DNA of 64,000 nt, taken from positions 41,482-105,481 of the forward strand of contig JAFEMH010007007.1 of the NCBI GenBank assembly GCA_022495995.1, given 5' to 3'. The stretch is from Adenophora triphylla var. japonica (Eukaryota > Streptophyta > Magnoliopsida > Asterales > Campanulaceae). The stretch's first letter is position 1. Each line of letters starts with the position of its first letter. A program made the position numbers and the translations under genes. The notes below the pieces were generated by a model. It did no database searches, was not told the DNA's origin, and worked only from the letters and a program-made list of their open reading frames with translations. Below are positions 30,382 to 42,734 of this stretch, one piece after another.

Positions 30382-32384
30382 TATTGTTTATACATTTTTA
30401 AAATTGCACTAAAATTATTTTCTTATTGCAAAGCATGACATTTATTTTGATACAAACCATAAATAAAAATGAGTAACTTATGTTTTTTTTTTCTAAGATT
30501 GATGGACAAAATACTTATCCAACTATTTTTTAAGAAAATATAAATAAATACAAGACTAGCCTATCAAATATTGTACATTAATTTACTTGCACGAAATTTA
30601 CTAGGTGGAAATAAGAATAAAATAAGGTGAACAAATATATTTAAATTCTTGCATATAAAAGAGATGAAAATCAAATAAATTTATTTTCTATAAGCAAGTA
30701 TATGTTTAAATTTATGCATATAAATCATTTATTTATCTTTGTGTGATTTATATGAATTATTTTGCATAGGAAAAAAAGGAAAGAAAAATATTTTTAAGAA
30801 ATCCGTAGTCAAAAATAAAAGTTGTTAGATCATCATTCCAACATGTCCAATGGACATATATGGTTGATCACTCAAAAATAGAGGGTGTAACAATTGAGTA
30901 GTGAAGTTTGGTCAACCTAATAAAAAAAAAAGTGGCAAATTGTATTTTAGTTAACTGAGTTTGTCGAGATGTTTCAATTGTTTATCGAATTTGCATTTGT
31001 GATAAATTGCTACCAACTTTGAAAGAAAACAATTCACATGTTTAGTTACAACATAAACACATAAAAATATTTTACAAAAGTGTTCTATATACAATCTCCC
31101 AAAAGAGTAACATTCAACTACTACTCCCAACCAACCAACCAACTCTAAACATACCCTGACAATCCAAAAAGAACGTTGTCCAAACTCCTTCCCGACCTCA
31201 CTGGTTTGGTCCACCTGTCTCAGCGCGATCTAAAACAGTAAAGGGAGAAGGGGTGAGAATAAATCTCAATAAGCTATTATGATGCAACAAGATGCCATAT
31301 CAAATGCAACACATAACATGGTTGCTCACAACACATTGTTAAAGCGGTAAACACATTACGTTACCTCGGTTTACCTTTTCCGTCTGAACAATAAGTCGTA
31401 CAATGTGGGAGTAAAACTCCACTCTTTTGTGAACTGCTTAAGCATATTCACATCTTATAAGCCTCATATTTCAGAGAACCATATAAGATACTAGCTATCT
31501 GTAAAGGCTTTTGGCTCAATATAGAAGCTATCACCCCAATCTGTGGCCACAGAAGGGGACAGTCACTGATATAATGTAATTCAATCGCCTTATAGAATAT
31601 TTTTCATAATTGATCGTATTCCACTATACCCCTGAACATCAGCTGATAGGAACACATTCAAGCACATAATAGATATTTGAAAATAAATCCACACTTGGGA
31701 TATCAATGCAACAACATGGTATTAGTACTCATGTTCAAACCAATAAAATAGTTCAACATATAATTCATACACTATTTGAACAACAAACCATGAATATGTA
31801 ACCAAGTATGGGCGCAATGTATTACAAGCAAGCCCTACATATTCACTATACAACATTGAGTACCCTTTATAAAGGTTCAAGATTGATTTACCAAGTTTTG
31901 AACAACTTTGGTGAAGTTTCCATAAGGCCTTTCAACCATTTTCAAAACAATATTTAAGCATCTTCCTAATATCCTTTTTGACAAGTTAAGACATTATTGC
32001 ATAGTTCATATGTTGTACTAGGATTAGAGTTAAAAATGGGTTAAAGATATACTAAGTGGTTAGGCTTGTATTGGCTTGAAAACTGATACCAAGGAAACAG
32101 GGTTGGGTACGAGTCGTCCCCCTTTTTCCTACAGCCTGATACAGTCATCCACCAAGGCACGACTAGTGACTGAAGGCATGGCACGACTCGTGACATAGGG
32201 CACGAGTAGTGCCCCTTTGCAGAAACTCAGAACAGAGCTGAAACATCAGCAACATCAGCACAAATTCAACAAAGCCAAAACCAACTCTCATATTCACTTC
32301 CATAAACTTGCATATCATCTACTCTTTCATTTCAAACTAAACCAATAGACCATTACATCATTATACTCCTCCAAAACCTATTCC
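30382..32384. other. Spacer without recognisable gene; repeated GCACGACTCGTG motif
   Basis: AT-rich to 31200, then moderately complex non-coding DNA. Related motifs are at 32105-32120 (GGTACGAGTCGT), 32156-32170 (GGCACGACTAGTGAC), 32180-32194 (GGCACGACTCGTGAC) and 32199-32213 (GGCACGAGTAGTGCC). The stretch may be LTR-like, continuing after the CACTA element at 37658, but no ends are found. Confidence 0.4.
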
Positions 32385-32744
32385 AATCCGTCGCTAAAGG
32401 CATTTACCGACGAATTAGCGACGGATTGTTTTCGTCGTTAAAACCCTTGTCGCTAAATGATAACGACAAATTTTACGGGCCGTCGTTATTTTAACGACGG
32501 ATTATTCCGTCGCTATCTTAAAAATTTCGCCGCTAATGTTGAAAAAAAATCGACAAATTAATTGTTTTAGCGACATAAATTTCCGTCGATAATGTGTAAT
32601 TTCTACTTCACAACCAAATTAACGAGGGATTAACCGACAAATAATTCCGTCGCTATAATTAAATTAAAATTTTCAATATTTTTTATTTTTTGATATACCA
32701 AATTATCGACGGATATTTCCGTCGCTAATTTGATATTTTTTATT

Positions 32745-33028
<284 letters not shown>

Positions 33029-33309
33029 CTCCCTCCGTCCCACCTCACTTGACACCCTTGAGGTGGGCACGGGAACTAAGAAAAAAGAATAAAATAAAAA
33101 AATTGTGTGGTAGAAAATGAAAACAGAGAATGAGTGGGGTAAATATTAGTGTTGGTTGAATAAATTGAGTGGTGGAAAATGAAGAGAGAGAATGAGTGGT
33201 GGGGTAGAGTGAATATAAAATTATAAAAGTAGGCTATTTTGGGAAGTGTCAAGTGAGCTGGGACGACCCAAAATGGAAATAAGTGTCAAGTGAGGTGGGA
33301 CAGAGGGAG
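33029..33309. mobile_element. Stowaway MITE next to (TA)n
   Basis: It runs from CTCCCTCCGTCCCACCTCAC to GTGAGGTGGGACAGAGGGAG, with long, well-matched termini, flanked by TA. 281 bp. Confidence 0.92.
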
Positions 33310-33342
33310 TATATATAATATATTAATATATTTTAAAATATA

Positions 33343-33598
33343 CTCCCTCTGTCCCATAAAACATTACCCCTTTTACTATTTTGGGCGTCCCACTTTAAAG
33401 TCCCACTTTCCTAAAAAGGAAAAAAAATTTACTATTCTCTCCACTCATTCTCTCTCCTCCCACTCACAACACTTTTCAAATTTACTATTCTCTCCACTCA
33501 TTCTCTCTCCTCCCACTCACAACACATACTTTAATAACATTATTTCTTATTTTTCGTTCTCAATAGTAAAGTGGTAAAGTTCTCCGGGACGGAGGGAG
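33343..33598. mobile_element. Stowaway MITE
   Basis: CTCCCTCTGTCCC to GGGACGGAGGGAG, flanked by TA. An internal ~55-bp duplication contains TCTCTCCACTCATTCTCTCT. Confidence 0.92.
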
Positions 33599-33605
33599 TA
33601 TATAT

Positions 33606-33775
33606 TTATTCTCAAATCAGTCCCTTAACCTTTTTTATTCTCAAATCAGTCCCTTAACGTTTTTTACTCTCAAATCAGTCACTTAACTTTTTTTTATTCT
33701 CAAATCAGACCCTTAAATTTTTTTTATTCTTTAATCAGTCCCTTAATATTTTTTATTCTCAGGCAAGTTTTTAAT
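33606..33775. repeat. ~31-bp tandem repeat, five copies
   Basis: The unit contains TTCTCAAATCAGTCCCTTAA followed by a T run. Confidence 0.75.
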
Positions 33776-33932
33776 ATTTCAACAGTTACACACCACCATT
33801 CACCACCACCATCCATCCACCGTCACCATCATCAAATGTATACCAACAAGAGATTTTTAAAAAAAAAAATCAAAAAATGAAAAACTTGACAAATGAAGTT
33901 TCTACAAAACAAAAATCAACAATGGGGCGAAA

Positions 33933-34133
33933 TCAAAACTGAGAGAGAGACGGAGCCACCGTTGCCGTCACCGGAGACGATGAAGGGGAGACGGCTAGGG
34001 GTTGAAGACGGCTAGGGGAGGAGAGAGAAGTAAGAGAGATTGAAGTTGGGTTGGCGGAATTGGGGATTAGAGGAGAAGAGGATTCATCGTCAAGAAGGTG
34101 TTCACGAATAAGGTCTAAAGCTAAAGCGGCCAT
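33933..34133 (-). pseudogene. Possible captured gene 5' fragment
   Basis: From the ATG at 34133 the minus frame reads MAALALDLIREHLLDDESSS, then a Ser/Pro-rich stretch ending at 33933. The first 20 residues resemble the N-terminus of ERF-type (AP2) transcription factors, from memory only; no AP2 domain follows. Upstream (34140-34440) is CT-rich on the minus strand, like a 5' leader, with a (TG)n tract at 34379-34400. It could be a host gene piece carried in the CACTA element, or chance. Confidence 0.3.
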
Positions 34134-34967
34134 GGCGTTTTGCTCAGATCTAGTCGGAAAAAAACAGATCTGAGGGAGGGAGATGTAGAGGGAGACGAAA
34201 AGGGAGAGAAGATGGATGGGAAGGTGTGGGCGTGCGTGAATCGGTGGATGGGGAAGGGAAGGGAGATGAGAATCATCGAAAGTGAGGGAGTAAGGTTTCG
34301 CCGGAAGTGGGGGAGGGTTTCGCCGGCTGCAGTGATGGGAGAGATGGAGTAGAGAGAGAAATTTAGAGAGAGAAAAAGTGTGTGTGTGTGTGTGTGTGAG
34401 AGTGTGTGTGTGTCTGACTGAAAATATAATGGTGAATTAGGACCATTGGATTTGAATGTGAGATTAATGGCGTAGATTGATTTATTGATAATCCATGTGA
34501 ACATTAATGAGCCAATAAAAGGAAAGTGTAGTTTTATTTTTATGGGATGAATTTGGACCATTGAATGTAATGTATTTAATGGTGAAGATATTGTTTTAGG
34601 CTAGTTATCCAAGTGAATATTTATGTGTCCAAAGAAATATTGTCACTTCTTATATTTATTTGTATTTCACAAAAAAAAAACATCATGATTATAAAATAAT
34701 ATTATCTCAAAATAATAATTGAAAAAAATAAAAATATTAAATAATTATAATAGTAATAGTAATTAGTAATAAAATAAGTAAATAACTAGAAGGAGTATCA
34801 TTACTAATATTATAAATTATTAATAATAAGTAATAATTGAATAATACATGTTAGAAATAATAATAATAATAGTTATAAATTAGAAAAAAAAAATACTTTA
34901 GAACAACAATAATAACTATACATTTAAGATATTAATAATGCTTAATTATTAATATTATAACCTAACC

Positions 34968-36117
34968 TTGTACCTTGTACCATATACCCTATACCCTATA
35001 CCCTATAATCTATATACTATATACTATATCTTATACCATATATACTATACCCTATACCCTATACCCTATATACTAAACCTATACCCTATATACTATACCC
35101 TATACTATATACCCTATATCATATACCCTATGCCCTATACCCTATACCCTACACTCTATACCCTATACCCTATATACTATACCCTATACTATATACCATA
35201 TACCCTACACTCTATACCATATATACTATACCCTATATCCTATATCCTATACCCTACACTCTATACCCTATATACTATACCCTATATACTATATCCTATA
35301 CTCTATACCCTATATCCTATACCCTATGCCCTATACCTATACCCTATACCCTACACCCTATACCCTATACCCTATACTATACCCCATATACCCTATACCC
35401 TACACTCTATACCCTATATACTATACCCTATGCCCTACACTCTAAACCTTATATACTATACCCTATATACTATACCCTATACCCTATATACTATATCCTA
35501 TACTCTATACCCTATATCATATACCCTATGCCCTATACCCTATACCCTACACTCTATACCCTATACCCTATATACTATACCCTATACTATATATCCTATA
35601 CCCTATATACTATACCCTATACCCTATATACTATATCCTATACTCTATACCCTATATACTATACCCTATATCCTATACCCTATACCCTATACCCTATACT
35701 CTATATACTATACCCTATACTTTATACCATATACTCCCTCTGTCCCAGTGATCTTTGGAAATTTTGAAATGGCACGGGAATTAAGGAATATTATTATAGT
35801 ATTAGGAGAGAGAATGAGTGGAAGAAGTGTTGTGAGTGTGAAAAATTAAATAGGAGAGAGAATGAGTGGGATGAATAGTTAGGAGAGAGAATGTTGTGAG
35901 TGTAAAAGTAAAGTAGGAGAGAGAATGAGTGGGATAAAAAGAGTATAAAAATAATAAAAACTTTCTATTTTGGGATTTCTTAAGATTAGCGGGACGCCCA
36001 AAATAGAAACTTTTCTTAAGATCGGTGGGACGGAGGGAGTATACTATACCCTATATCCTATATACTATACCCTATACTATATAACGTATACCCTATATAC
36101 TATACCCTATACCCTAT
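34968..36117. repeat. CCCTATA tandem array split by a MITE
   Basis: Units are CCCTATA with CTATA and TACTATA variants over 34968-35733 and 36040-36117. A Stowaway element (35734-36039) lies between. The heptamer differs by one base from the plant telomere repeat CCCTAAA. It gives a long but meaningless reading frame (YTLYPIPY repeats). Confidence 0.9.
35734..36039. mobile_element. Stowaway MITE inside the CCCTATA array
   Basis: CTCCCTCTGTCCC to GGGACGGAGGGAG, TA on both sides, 306 bp. Array units resume directly after it. Confidence 0.92.
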
Positions 36118-37078
36118 AAATGTATAGTTTTTTTTTTTATTTTTTATGAATATAAATAAATATTTTGGATATATTTTTGGTATTGAACTTTTTTTACAAA
36201 AAGTTATATAAAAAAAGTTAGAAAAAAACTAAACAAATGAAAGTATAATAAAGAAATTAGGGACGTGTAAAATTCTTTAATTTTTATTTATAAATGTATA
36301 GTTTTTTTATTTTTTATGAATATAAATAAATATTTTGGACATTTTTAGCATTGAAGATTTTTTCAAAAAGTTATATAAAAAGTTAGAAAAAAATTAAACA
36401 AATGAAAGTATAATATATAAATCAGGGACGGGTAAAATTCTTTAATTTTTATTTATAAATGTATAGTTTTTTTTTTAATTTTTTATGAATATAAATAAAT
36501 ATTTTGGACATTTTTTAGTATTGAAGTTATTTTTCAAAAAGTTATATAAAAAAAGTTAGAAAAAAAAACAAATGAAAGTATAATAAAGAAATCAGGGACG
36601 GGTAAAATTATTTAATTTTTATTTATAAATGTATATTATTTTTAATTTTTTATGAATATAAATAAAAATTTTGGACATTTTTTAGTATTGAAGTTTTTTT
36701 TCAAAAAAATATATAAAAAAAGTTAGAAAAAAAAAACAAATGAAAGTATAATAAAGAAATCAGGGACGGGTAAAATTCTTTAATTTTTATTTATAAATGT
36801 ATAGTTTTTTTTTTATTTTTTATGAATATAAATAAATATTTTGGACATTTTTAGTATTGATTTTTTTTCAAAAAGTTATATAAAAAGTTAGAAAAAAACT
36901 AAAAAAAATGAAAGTATAATAAAGAAATCAGGGACGGGTAAAATTCTTTAATTTTTTTTTATAAATGTATAGTTTTTTTTATAAATAGAAATAAATATTT
37001 TGGACATTTTTTAGTATTGAAGTTTTTTTTCAAAAAGTTATATTAAAAAAGTTAGAAAAAAAGTTAATTTTTTTTAAA
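36118..37078. repeat. ~168-bp AT-rich tandem repeat, about six copies
   Basis: Each copy has AAATGTATAGTTTTTT, ATTTTGGACATTTTT, AAGTTATATAAAAA and AATCAGGGACGGGTAAAATT. Copies start near 36118, 36291, 36460, 36630, 36797 and 36962. It has the length of a typical plant satellite monomer. Confidence 0.85.
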
Positions 37079-37657
37079 AAAACAATTTCCGTCGCTAAAT
37101 CCGTCGCTAAATCCGTCGCTATTCCGTCGGTATTTTAAAAAGATTTTTTTATTTTTTATTATTTAGCGACAGAATATATCCGTCGGTAAATTTATTTGTA
37201 AAATCCGTGGCTAAATCCGTCATTATTTTAAAAAGAGAAATATTTTTATTTTTTATTATTTAGCGCAAAATATTTCTGTCAGTAATTTAATTTTGTAAAA
37301 TCCGTCGCTAAATCCATTGGTATTTACAAAAGAAAATATTTTTTTATTTTTTAGCAACAGAATATATCCGTCGGTAATTTATTTTTGTAAAATTCGTCGC
37401 TAAATCCGTCGCTAATTTTAAAAAGAAAAAATATTTATTTATTTTTTATTTATAGTGCGACAGAAAAAATTCGTCGTTAAAAAAATTTATAATCCTTCAT
37501 TATTTCGTCGCTAAAATGGGCGGACTTTTTTGGCGCCACTATTGCGACGGATTAGTGACAGATTCATGTCTGTCGCTAAATCCGTCGGTAGCTGATTTTT
37601 TCGTTTTACTTTGCTTCCGTCGTTATTCCGTCGCTATTTGACAGTTTTCTTGTAGTG

Positions 37658-38682
37658 TGAAAATGATCCAACCTAACATGTAGCAATTTATACCTCAAGC
37701 TCTTCATACTAAGCTAGTAACACCATATACTCATAATGTCACTCATCCATAAACCATTTCACCCCAAGTAAAATGTTCTAAATTTACATGCAATATTTAT
37801 AAATCATCCATTTCAACATAAAACCTCAAATGATCAAGATTAGAAAGAAAGACATAATAACTTACCTCAATAATTCGAAAATAAGAAAAACTTTATCCGG
37901 ATAGAAATGCTTCACTCGGCTTCCCGAACATTTATACGCGAACGGATCACCAAACGGATAAGAGACAGATTTATAAGGAATTTAAGAGTGGAACCCTATG
38001 TTGAAGCTTTTTCCATGGAAATAGAGAAGAGAGAGGAGCTGAGGAAATGAAATGAAGCTTCTTTTCAAATTCAAAGATAAACATTAAGTGAAGTTACTCT
38101 TAAGCTCCTCCAAGCCTTAGTTGCCATGATTAACTTTCCTTAAGCTTCAATCTCTACACATAAGCACCTCAATACTTTATAATCTTTTATTTAATATTTT
38201 CAATATTATAAATTCACTACAACATTTTCTATTTTGTTTCATTTAGACATTAAATAATTAAAATTAAATTTTTAACATAACTAAATATCTCATAAGTTAT
38301 TAAAATATCAAAATGAACACATAAAACTAACAATTATCATGAAATGCATAAAATGAGATGCAATGCACCCCACCCCCACGTGCCCAACAAGTGCTTAAAA
38401 TGGTGCCTAGGATTGAGTCGTGACATCGACTATCCTACTGTTACCCGAACTAACAATATACTATGGACTAATGAGCTATGGATTAGAAACCGCTTCAGCA
38501 AAGCTTGTTATTTCGATATATTTTACATTTTATTATAGATCAAAAAAAGATGAACGGTTGAGATGATTATAATGCGGATTTCATAATTCGATTAATTTTG
38601 ACTGTATACGACATATGCAAACTCCTTAACGTGGTTACGTCTCATTACACCTCCTAAGAAACTGTAAATTGCGAGTTGCAAC
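37658..38682. other. Spacer without recognisable gene
   Basis: Non-coding, moderately AT-rich. It probably continues the sequence interrupted at 32385. It contains a run of Cs (38366-38380) and no splice-supported frame. Confidence 0.45.
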
Positions 38683-39315
38683 CAGGGGCGGATCTGTGGG
38701 GGCAGCGGGGGCACTCGCCCCCATGCTGAAATGCAAAGGGAAAATTTTTTTTTTTGCCCCCACCATATTTTTGTTATATATGTATATATATAATTAACTT
38801 CAAGATTAACACCAGTGAGTGGTGTGGTTCAGCGGTAGAAGGGGTGAAGTTAAAGCCTTTGGTGTTTCCTTCTAAATCCATGTTTGAACCCTGCTACCTA
38901 CATTTTCAATTAATTTTGTCTTCCATCTTTGCTATTCTTTCTCTTAACAGTTTTGTTTTTCTCTTTCTCCTAATTTCCTCACATTTTTTCAATCTTAATT
39001 AATTCGTTAGGCTTTTCCCATTTTTTTTGTTTTTGGTCTTTCTTCCTATTATCCCAAGTTTAATTAGCAAATTTGAATTTCTTTTTTGTACGAGTAATAT
39101 ATTTTAATAAATTGTTTGCGTTAAATACTTCAACATTATTTCAATCGTTCTTTGAACTATTTACTTTTATCATTTTTGTTAACTAAAATACATTGTATTT
39201 CATGGATCCGACCCATTTTTTACTTGTCCGACCCGAAAATTTTTTTCGGGGACGCTGCCCCCGAACCCCCGTGTAATCTTGCCCCCCCCTCGGCCAATTC
39301 CTGGCTCCGCCCCTG
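38683..39315. mobile_element. hAT-like non-autonomous element
   Basis: The termini CAGGGGCGGA and TCCGCCCCTG are perfect complements. Flanking 8-mers gttgcaac (38675-38682) and cttgcaaa (39316-39323) match at six positions, a decayed 8-bp duplication. Subterminal G/C-rich blocks (GGGGGCAGCGGGGGCACTCG) are also inverted. A tRNA-like segment lies at 38815-38895. Confidence 0.75.
38815..38895 (+). other. tRNA-like segment with pol III boxes
   Basis: GTGGTTCAGCGGTAGAAGG resembles box A, and TGTTTGAACCCTGCT resembles box B about 55 bp later. It lies inside the hAT-like element. It may be a SINE head or an ancient tRNA-derived piece. Confidence 0.5.
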
Positions 39316-40257
39316 CTTGCAAAAGTTGCATATTCATAAGTGACCTATTGTATAGTTTACTCGACATGCCAATAGTTAACTAGACCTTCATCCAATCCAC
39401 TATCTAACAAAAAATAAAATAAAATCTAAATATAAGTAAGATTAATAATTCACTACTATTTGTGGTGAATAATTAACAAGTTGTCTAGGTCTAATATTTG
39501 CCCCCTAACAAAACGGCAATCACATCCCTATAAAACTCCCTTCCGAGAGGGGTGTTCGTTTCCTTCCCATTTCCCCCCACCTTTCATTCTCCTCACACCT
39601 TTCAACTAAAGATCCAAAATCAATGGGTAATTAACTATTTTATTATTTACATTTATTGTATTTTTTATTATAATCTTTAAAAAAATGAACATAAAATTAA
39701 TGGTACAATTCATATTCCTAAGCTTTTGTTTCCCCTACTCTCTAAGAGATGGTAACATAATTTCGCAAAACATGATTAACTTACTAAATTGAAAATTTAA
39801 TTTCAGCCAATTTAATAGGACAAAATAACATTTGGCTTTGTAATTAGAAGACAGCCATTAACAGGATGACACGTGTACAATGTTGCTGATCGAGCAGCTC
39901 TTATTTGACTGTGTTATTGCTTCGGTCACCGGAGGTCATTTTGGAGATTTCTTCAAATTGAGGCTGCTGCTGTGGGTTTCGGTCCACGTGGCATTTTCTA
40001 ATGCTTCGTCGTTACAACAAACCCAGCACTTTCTTGACTTACATAGGCGACCCACCGGTTGATTCTGGTATACTCTTAAATTCCCAAAATACCCTTCAAT
40101 ATTACAAATCCAAACAAGACCCAATATTTCCACAATAAAACACAAGATATTAGTAATCAAATGAAATAAAGTATAAATAAAATTCAGCCCTTTTAAAAGA
40201 ATATTATTGTAATTAAATGAATATTAATGAAATCGTAATCTCGAGTTAGTCAATGCA
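39316..40257. promoter_or_regulatory. Non-coding region with G-box palindromes
   Basis: A promoter-like TATAAAA (about 39530) is followed by a CT-rich stretch and ATGG/GTAATT near 39623, an ATG directly followed by a donor-like site. Two G-boxes are present: ACACGTGT (39869-39876) and CCACGTGG (39984-39991). They could belong to a lost gene or to the far upstream region of the C2H2 gene. Confidence 0.35.
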
Positions 40258-40862
40258 TTTTAATAAGTATTGAATTAAATTGTTGTACTATATGCATACA
40301 ATCTTGTACTTATCAAAAAAATATGGATTGGAGTGATTGTCAATATGTTTAATATCTATGCATTTAGTTTAGTGTTGAATGAGAAAAAAAATTATGTCAA
40401 GGATAGTAAGGGTAATTTGGGAAATATTCTCCCGCCCGAAATGATTTTCCTACTTTTTTTTCGTCGTTAACACGAATATACTTTGAGTAATAATTTTAGA
40501 TTGATTGCATTATACAAATGAACATGTAAAAATTGTTATTGATAATATTTATAATGTTATATTAATAAAAAATTTAATTTTTTATTATGTGAATATTAAA
40601 TCAAACTAAACTTATTGATAAAAGTATGTTCGTGTTAACGAAAAAAAAAAGTAGGAAAATCATTTTAAAACAAAGGGAGTATAATAAATTAGTACTGCAT
40701 TAAATTGTTGTACTATACAAATACAAACTTGTACTTATCCAAAAAATATATATGGATTTACAAGGAGTGATAGTCAATATGTTTAGTATCTATGCATTTA
40801 ATTTAGAGTTGAATGGAAAAAAAATATTAAATCAAGGATTAGAAGGGTATTTAGGGAAATGT
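40258..40862. repeat. ~170-bp direct duplication flanking a MITE
   Basis: Segments 40258-40426 and 40688-40862 share AATTGTTGTACTATA, CTTGTACTTATC and CAATATGTTTA. A Stowaway-like MITE lies between. It is 400-1000 bp upstream of the C2H2 gene. Confidence 0.7.
40427..40679. mobile_element. Stowaway-like MITE
   Basis: The arms CGAAATGATTTTCCTACTTT and AAGTAGGAAAATCATTTT are followed by GTTAACACGAA/TTCGTGTTAAC pairs. TA is on both sides. 253 bp. Confidence 0.8.
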
Positions 40863-41255
40863 AATAAATTGAGTGTTGAAATAAATATAGAAGAAACGGG
40901 CACAGCTCTCGCATGTTACAATGTATCTCAAACTTGCCTTCATGCATACTCTTTAATTACAGTTTTTATTTATTGCCTTTTGGCGTTTTTAAAGCCAAAA
41001 ATTACTCCAAAATCCTGAATTTCTTTCTTCATTTTCATTTCATCCCATCACAAAAAAATCCAATTTTTTTTTTTTTTTCTGTTTAAATTTGTATATATCT
41101 CTTGGTGGAGCAATGCTTGTCACCTACTCCTTTTTAGTTTCCATTCCCTTTATACTTCTTGAAAACACACACAAACACACACAATGAAACAGTTTATCAG
41201 ATCAAACACACACTAGAAACACACTTTAGAACACATAGTTGAGTTGAGGGAATTA

Positions 41256-42396
41256 ATGGAGAGACATAGATGTAAGCTTTGTTTCAAGAATTTTATGAAT
41301 GGGAAAGCATTGGGTGGACATATGAGATCTCATATGCTGAATCTTTATGTTCCACCAAAAACAGAGCAACCCAGTGAGTCGCTGGCCGAGTTAGACTTGG
41401 TGTCGTCTTCATCAGATGAAGAACTTGAAGCTGAAGCTGAAGATGATGAGGGTCTGTTTGGATACGGGTTAAGAGAGAATCCCAAGAAAAGTTTGAGGTT
41501 AGTAGATCCTGATTTTTCTGATTTTCAAGGGAATCATGATCATCATCAAGCTGCACAAGCAGGGTCTTCTGTTTTTGTCCAGGATAGGGAGAGTGAAACC
41601 GAGACATCCAAGAACCCGAACCCCGTTCGCCGGAGATCGAAACGGGTTCGAAAATCCGGGAATTTCGAACTTGGGGAGTTCTTGAAGAGCCCGGAAATGA
41701 AGAAGGCGAAGATGGTTAAACTCAGTAGCCAGACCGAGTTGGCTTCCTGGGTTGACCCGGAACCAGTGAGTTCGATTTCGGATACCACAACCGAAGAAGA
41801 TGTAGCTTATTCTTTGATGAAGTTGTCTCGGGACAAGTGGGGCCCGGAGAAAGAATTGGCCGATTATGATAACGACGAAAATGAAGAAGATCGAGTACTA
41901 CGAACAATCAGACAACGAGTCTGATCATGATCACGAGGTTAAAGTGATTAGTAAGGCGACCAAGGGAAAAGGAAAATATAAGTGTGACACTTGCAATAAA
42001 GTGTTTAAATCTTATCAAGCACTTGGCGGGCATAGAGCAAGTCACAAGAAAATCAGATTAAATCATAATAAAGATAACCATAATCTTCATGGGAATTCAT
42101 CAGTTGTTCATGATTTGGATAGAGAAGTTGTTGTGGAAGAGAGAAATTCATGAATGTCCTGTTTGTTTTAGAGTGTTTGCTTCTGGACAAGCACTTGGTG
42201 GGCATAAAAGATCACATGTTATTGGGTCATCTGCAACAATTGGTGTAGGAAATAATGCTGGTTTGGTGCATGCTAACCCTGTAGCCAAACAGGGGAGATG
42301 AGTTTGATTGACCTTAATCTGCCTGCACCAATGGAGGATGAGGATGAGATTAGCATTTCTGCAGTTTCTGATGGTGAATTTGTCAAAATCCATTAA
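41256..42396 (+). CDS. Q-type C2H2 zinc-finger transcriptional repressor, ZAT1/4/9-like (frameshifted as read)
   Basis: Plant C1-2i zinc-finger proteins bind DNA in the nucleus and repress stress-response genes. The start is ATG 41256 (MERHRCKLC). Three fingers are at 41271-41333 ([10 protein letters not shown]), 41983-42045 ([10 protein letters not shown]) and 42155-42217 ([10 protein letters not shown]). A basic NLS-like RRRSKRVRK is near 41625-41650. An acidic Ser-rich linker follows finger 1. The C-terminal EAR motif DLNLPAP is at 42310-42330 and the stop at 42394-42396. It is intronless, as usual for the family. The frame changes three times (about 41885, 42142 and 42290), each by one base in otherwise intact sequence. 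That means a recent pseudogene or assembly indels. Confidence 0.85.
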
Positions 42397-42734
42397 TGGG
42401 GAATTGCATTTTCTTGAGGATTTTACTTTTGAAGGTAAAAAAAAGTTTTGTTTTTAATTAAGAATATTATGAATTTAATGATTTATCTTTATAGGGCAAA
42501 ATGGGTCAAATGAGTATCTCAATTTCATTGATAAAATCTGACTGTAATTGAATTTTATTTTGAATTTCATGTTGTGTTTCTGTAACAGCTGATTCAGTTT
42601 TGAACCTTCCATTACTAGAGGAAACAGAGTCACTCATTTCAGTTCATTTTTTTCTTCCTTCTAAAATAAATGTTCAAATTCGTTATCGATGAATACCAAA
42701 TTTGAATAATCATAGGACCAAGATTACTATTTGC
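42397..42734 (+). other. 3' flank of the C2H2 gene
   Basis: T-rich, non-coding, probably 3' UTR and downstream DNA, up to the truncated LINE start. Confidence 0.5.

Noticed and set aside
30951..31214. 87-codon minus frame
   Set aside because: Isolated, no motif, AT-rich surroundings and no splice or promoter support.
34968..35849. 293-codon frame reading YTLYPIPY repeats
   Set aside because: It is an artefact of the CCCTATA heptamer array, which has no stops in this frame, and it runs into a MITE.
39880..40062. 60-codon frame near the G-boxes
   Set aside because: Short, no homology seen; the GC-richer patch is better explained as regulatory or relic DNA.
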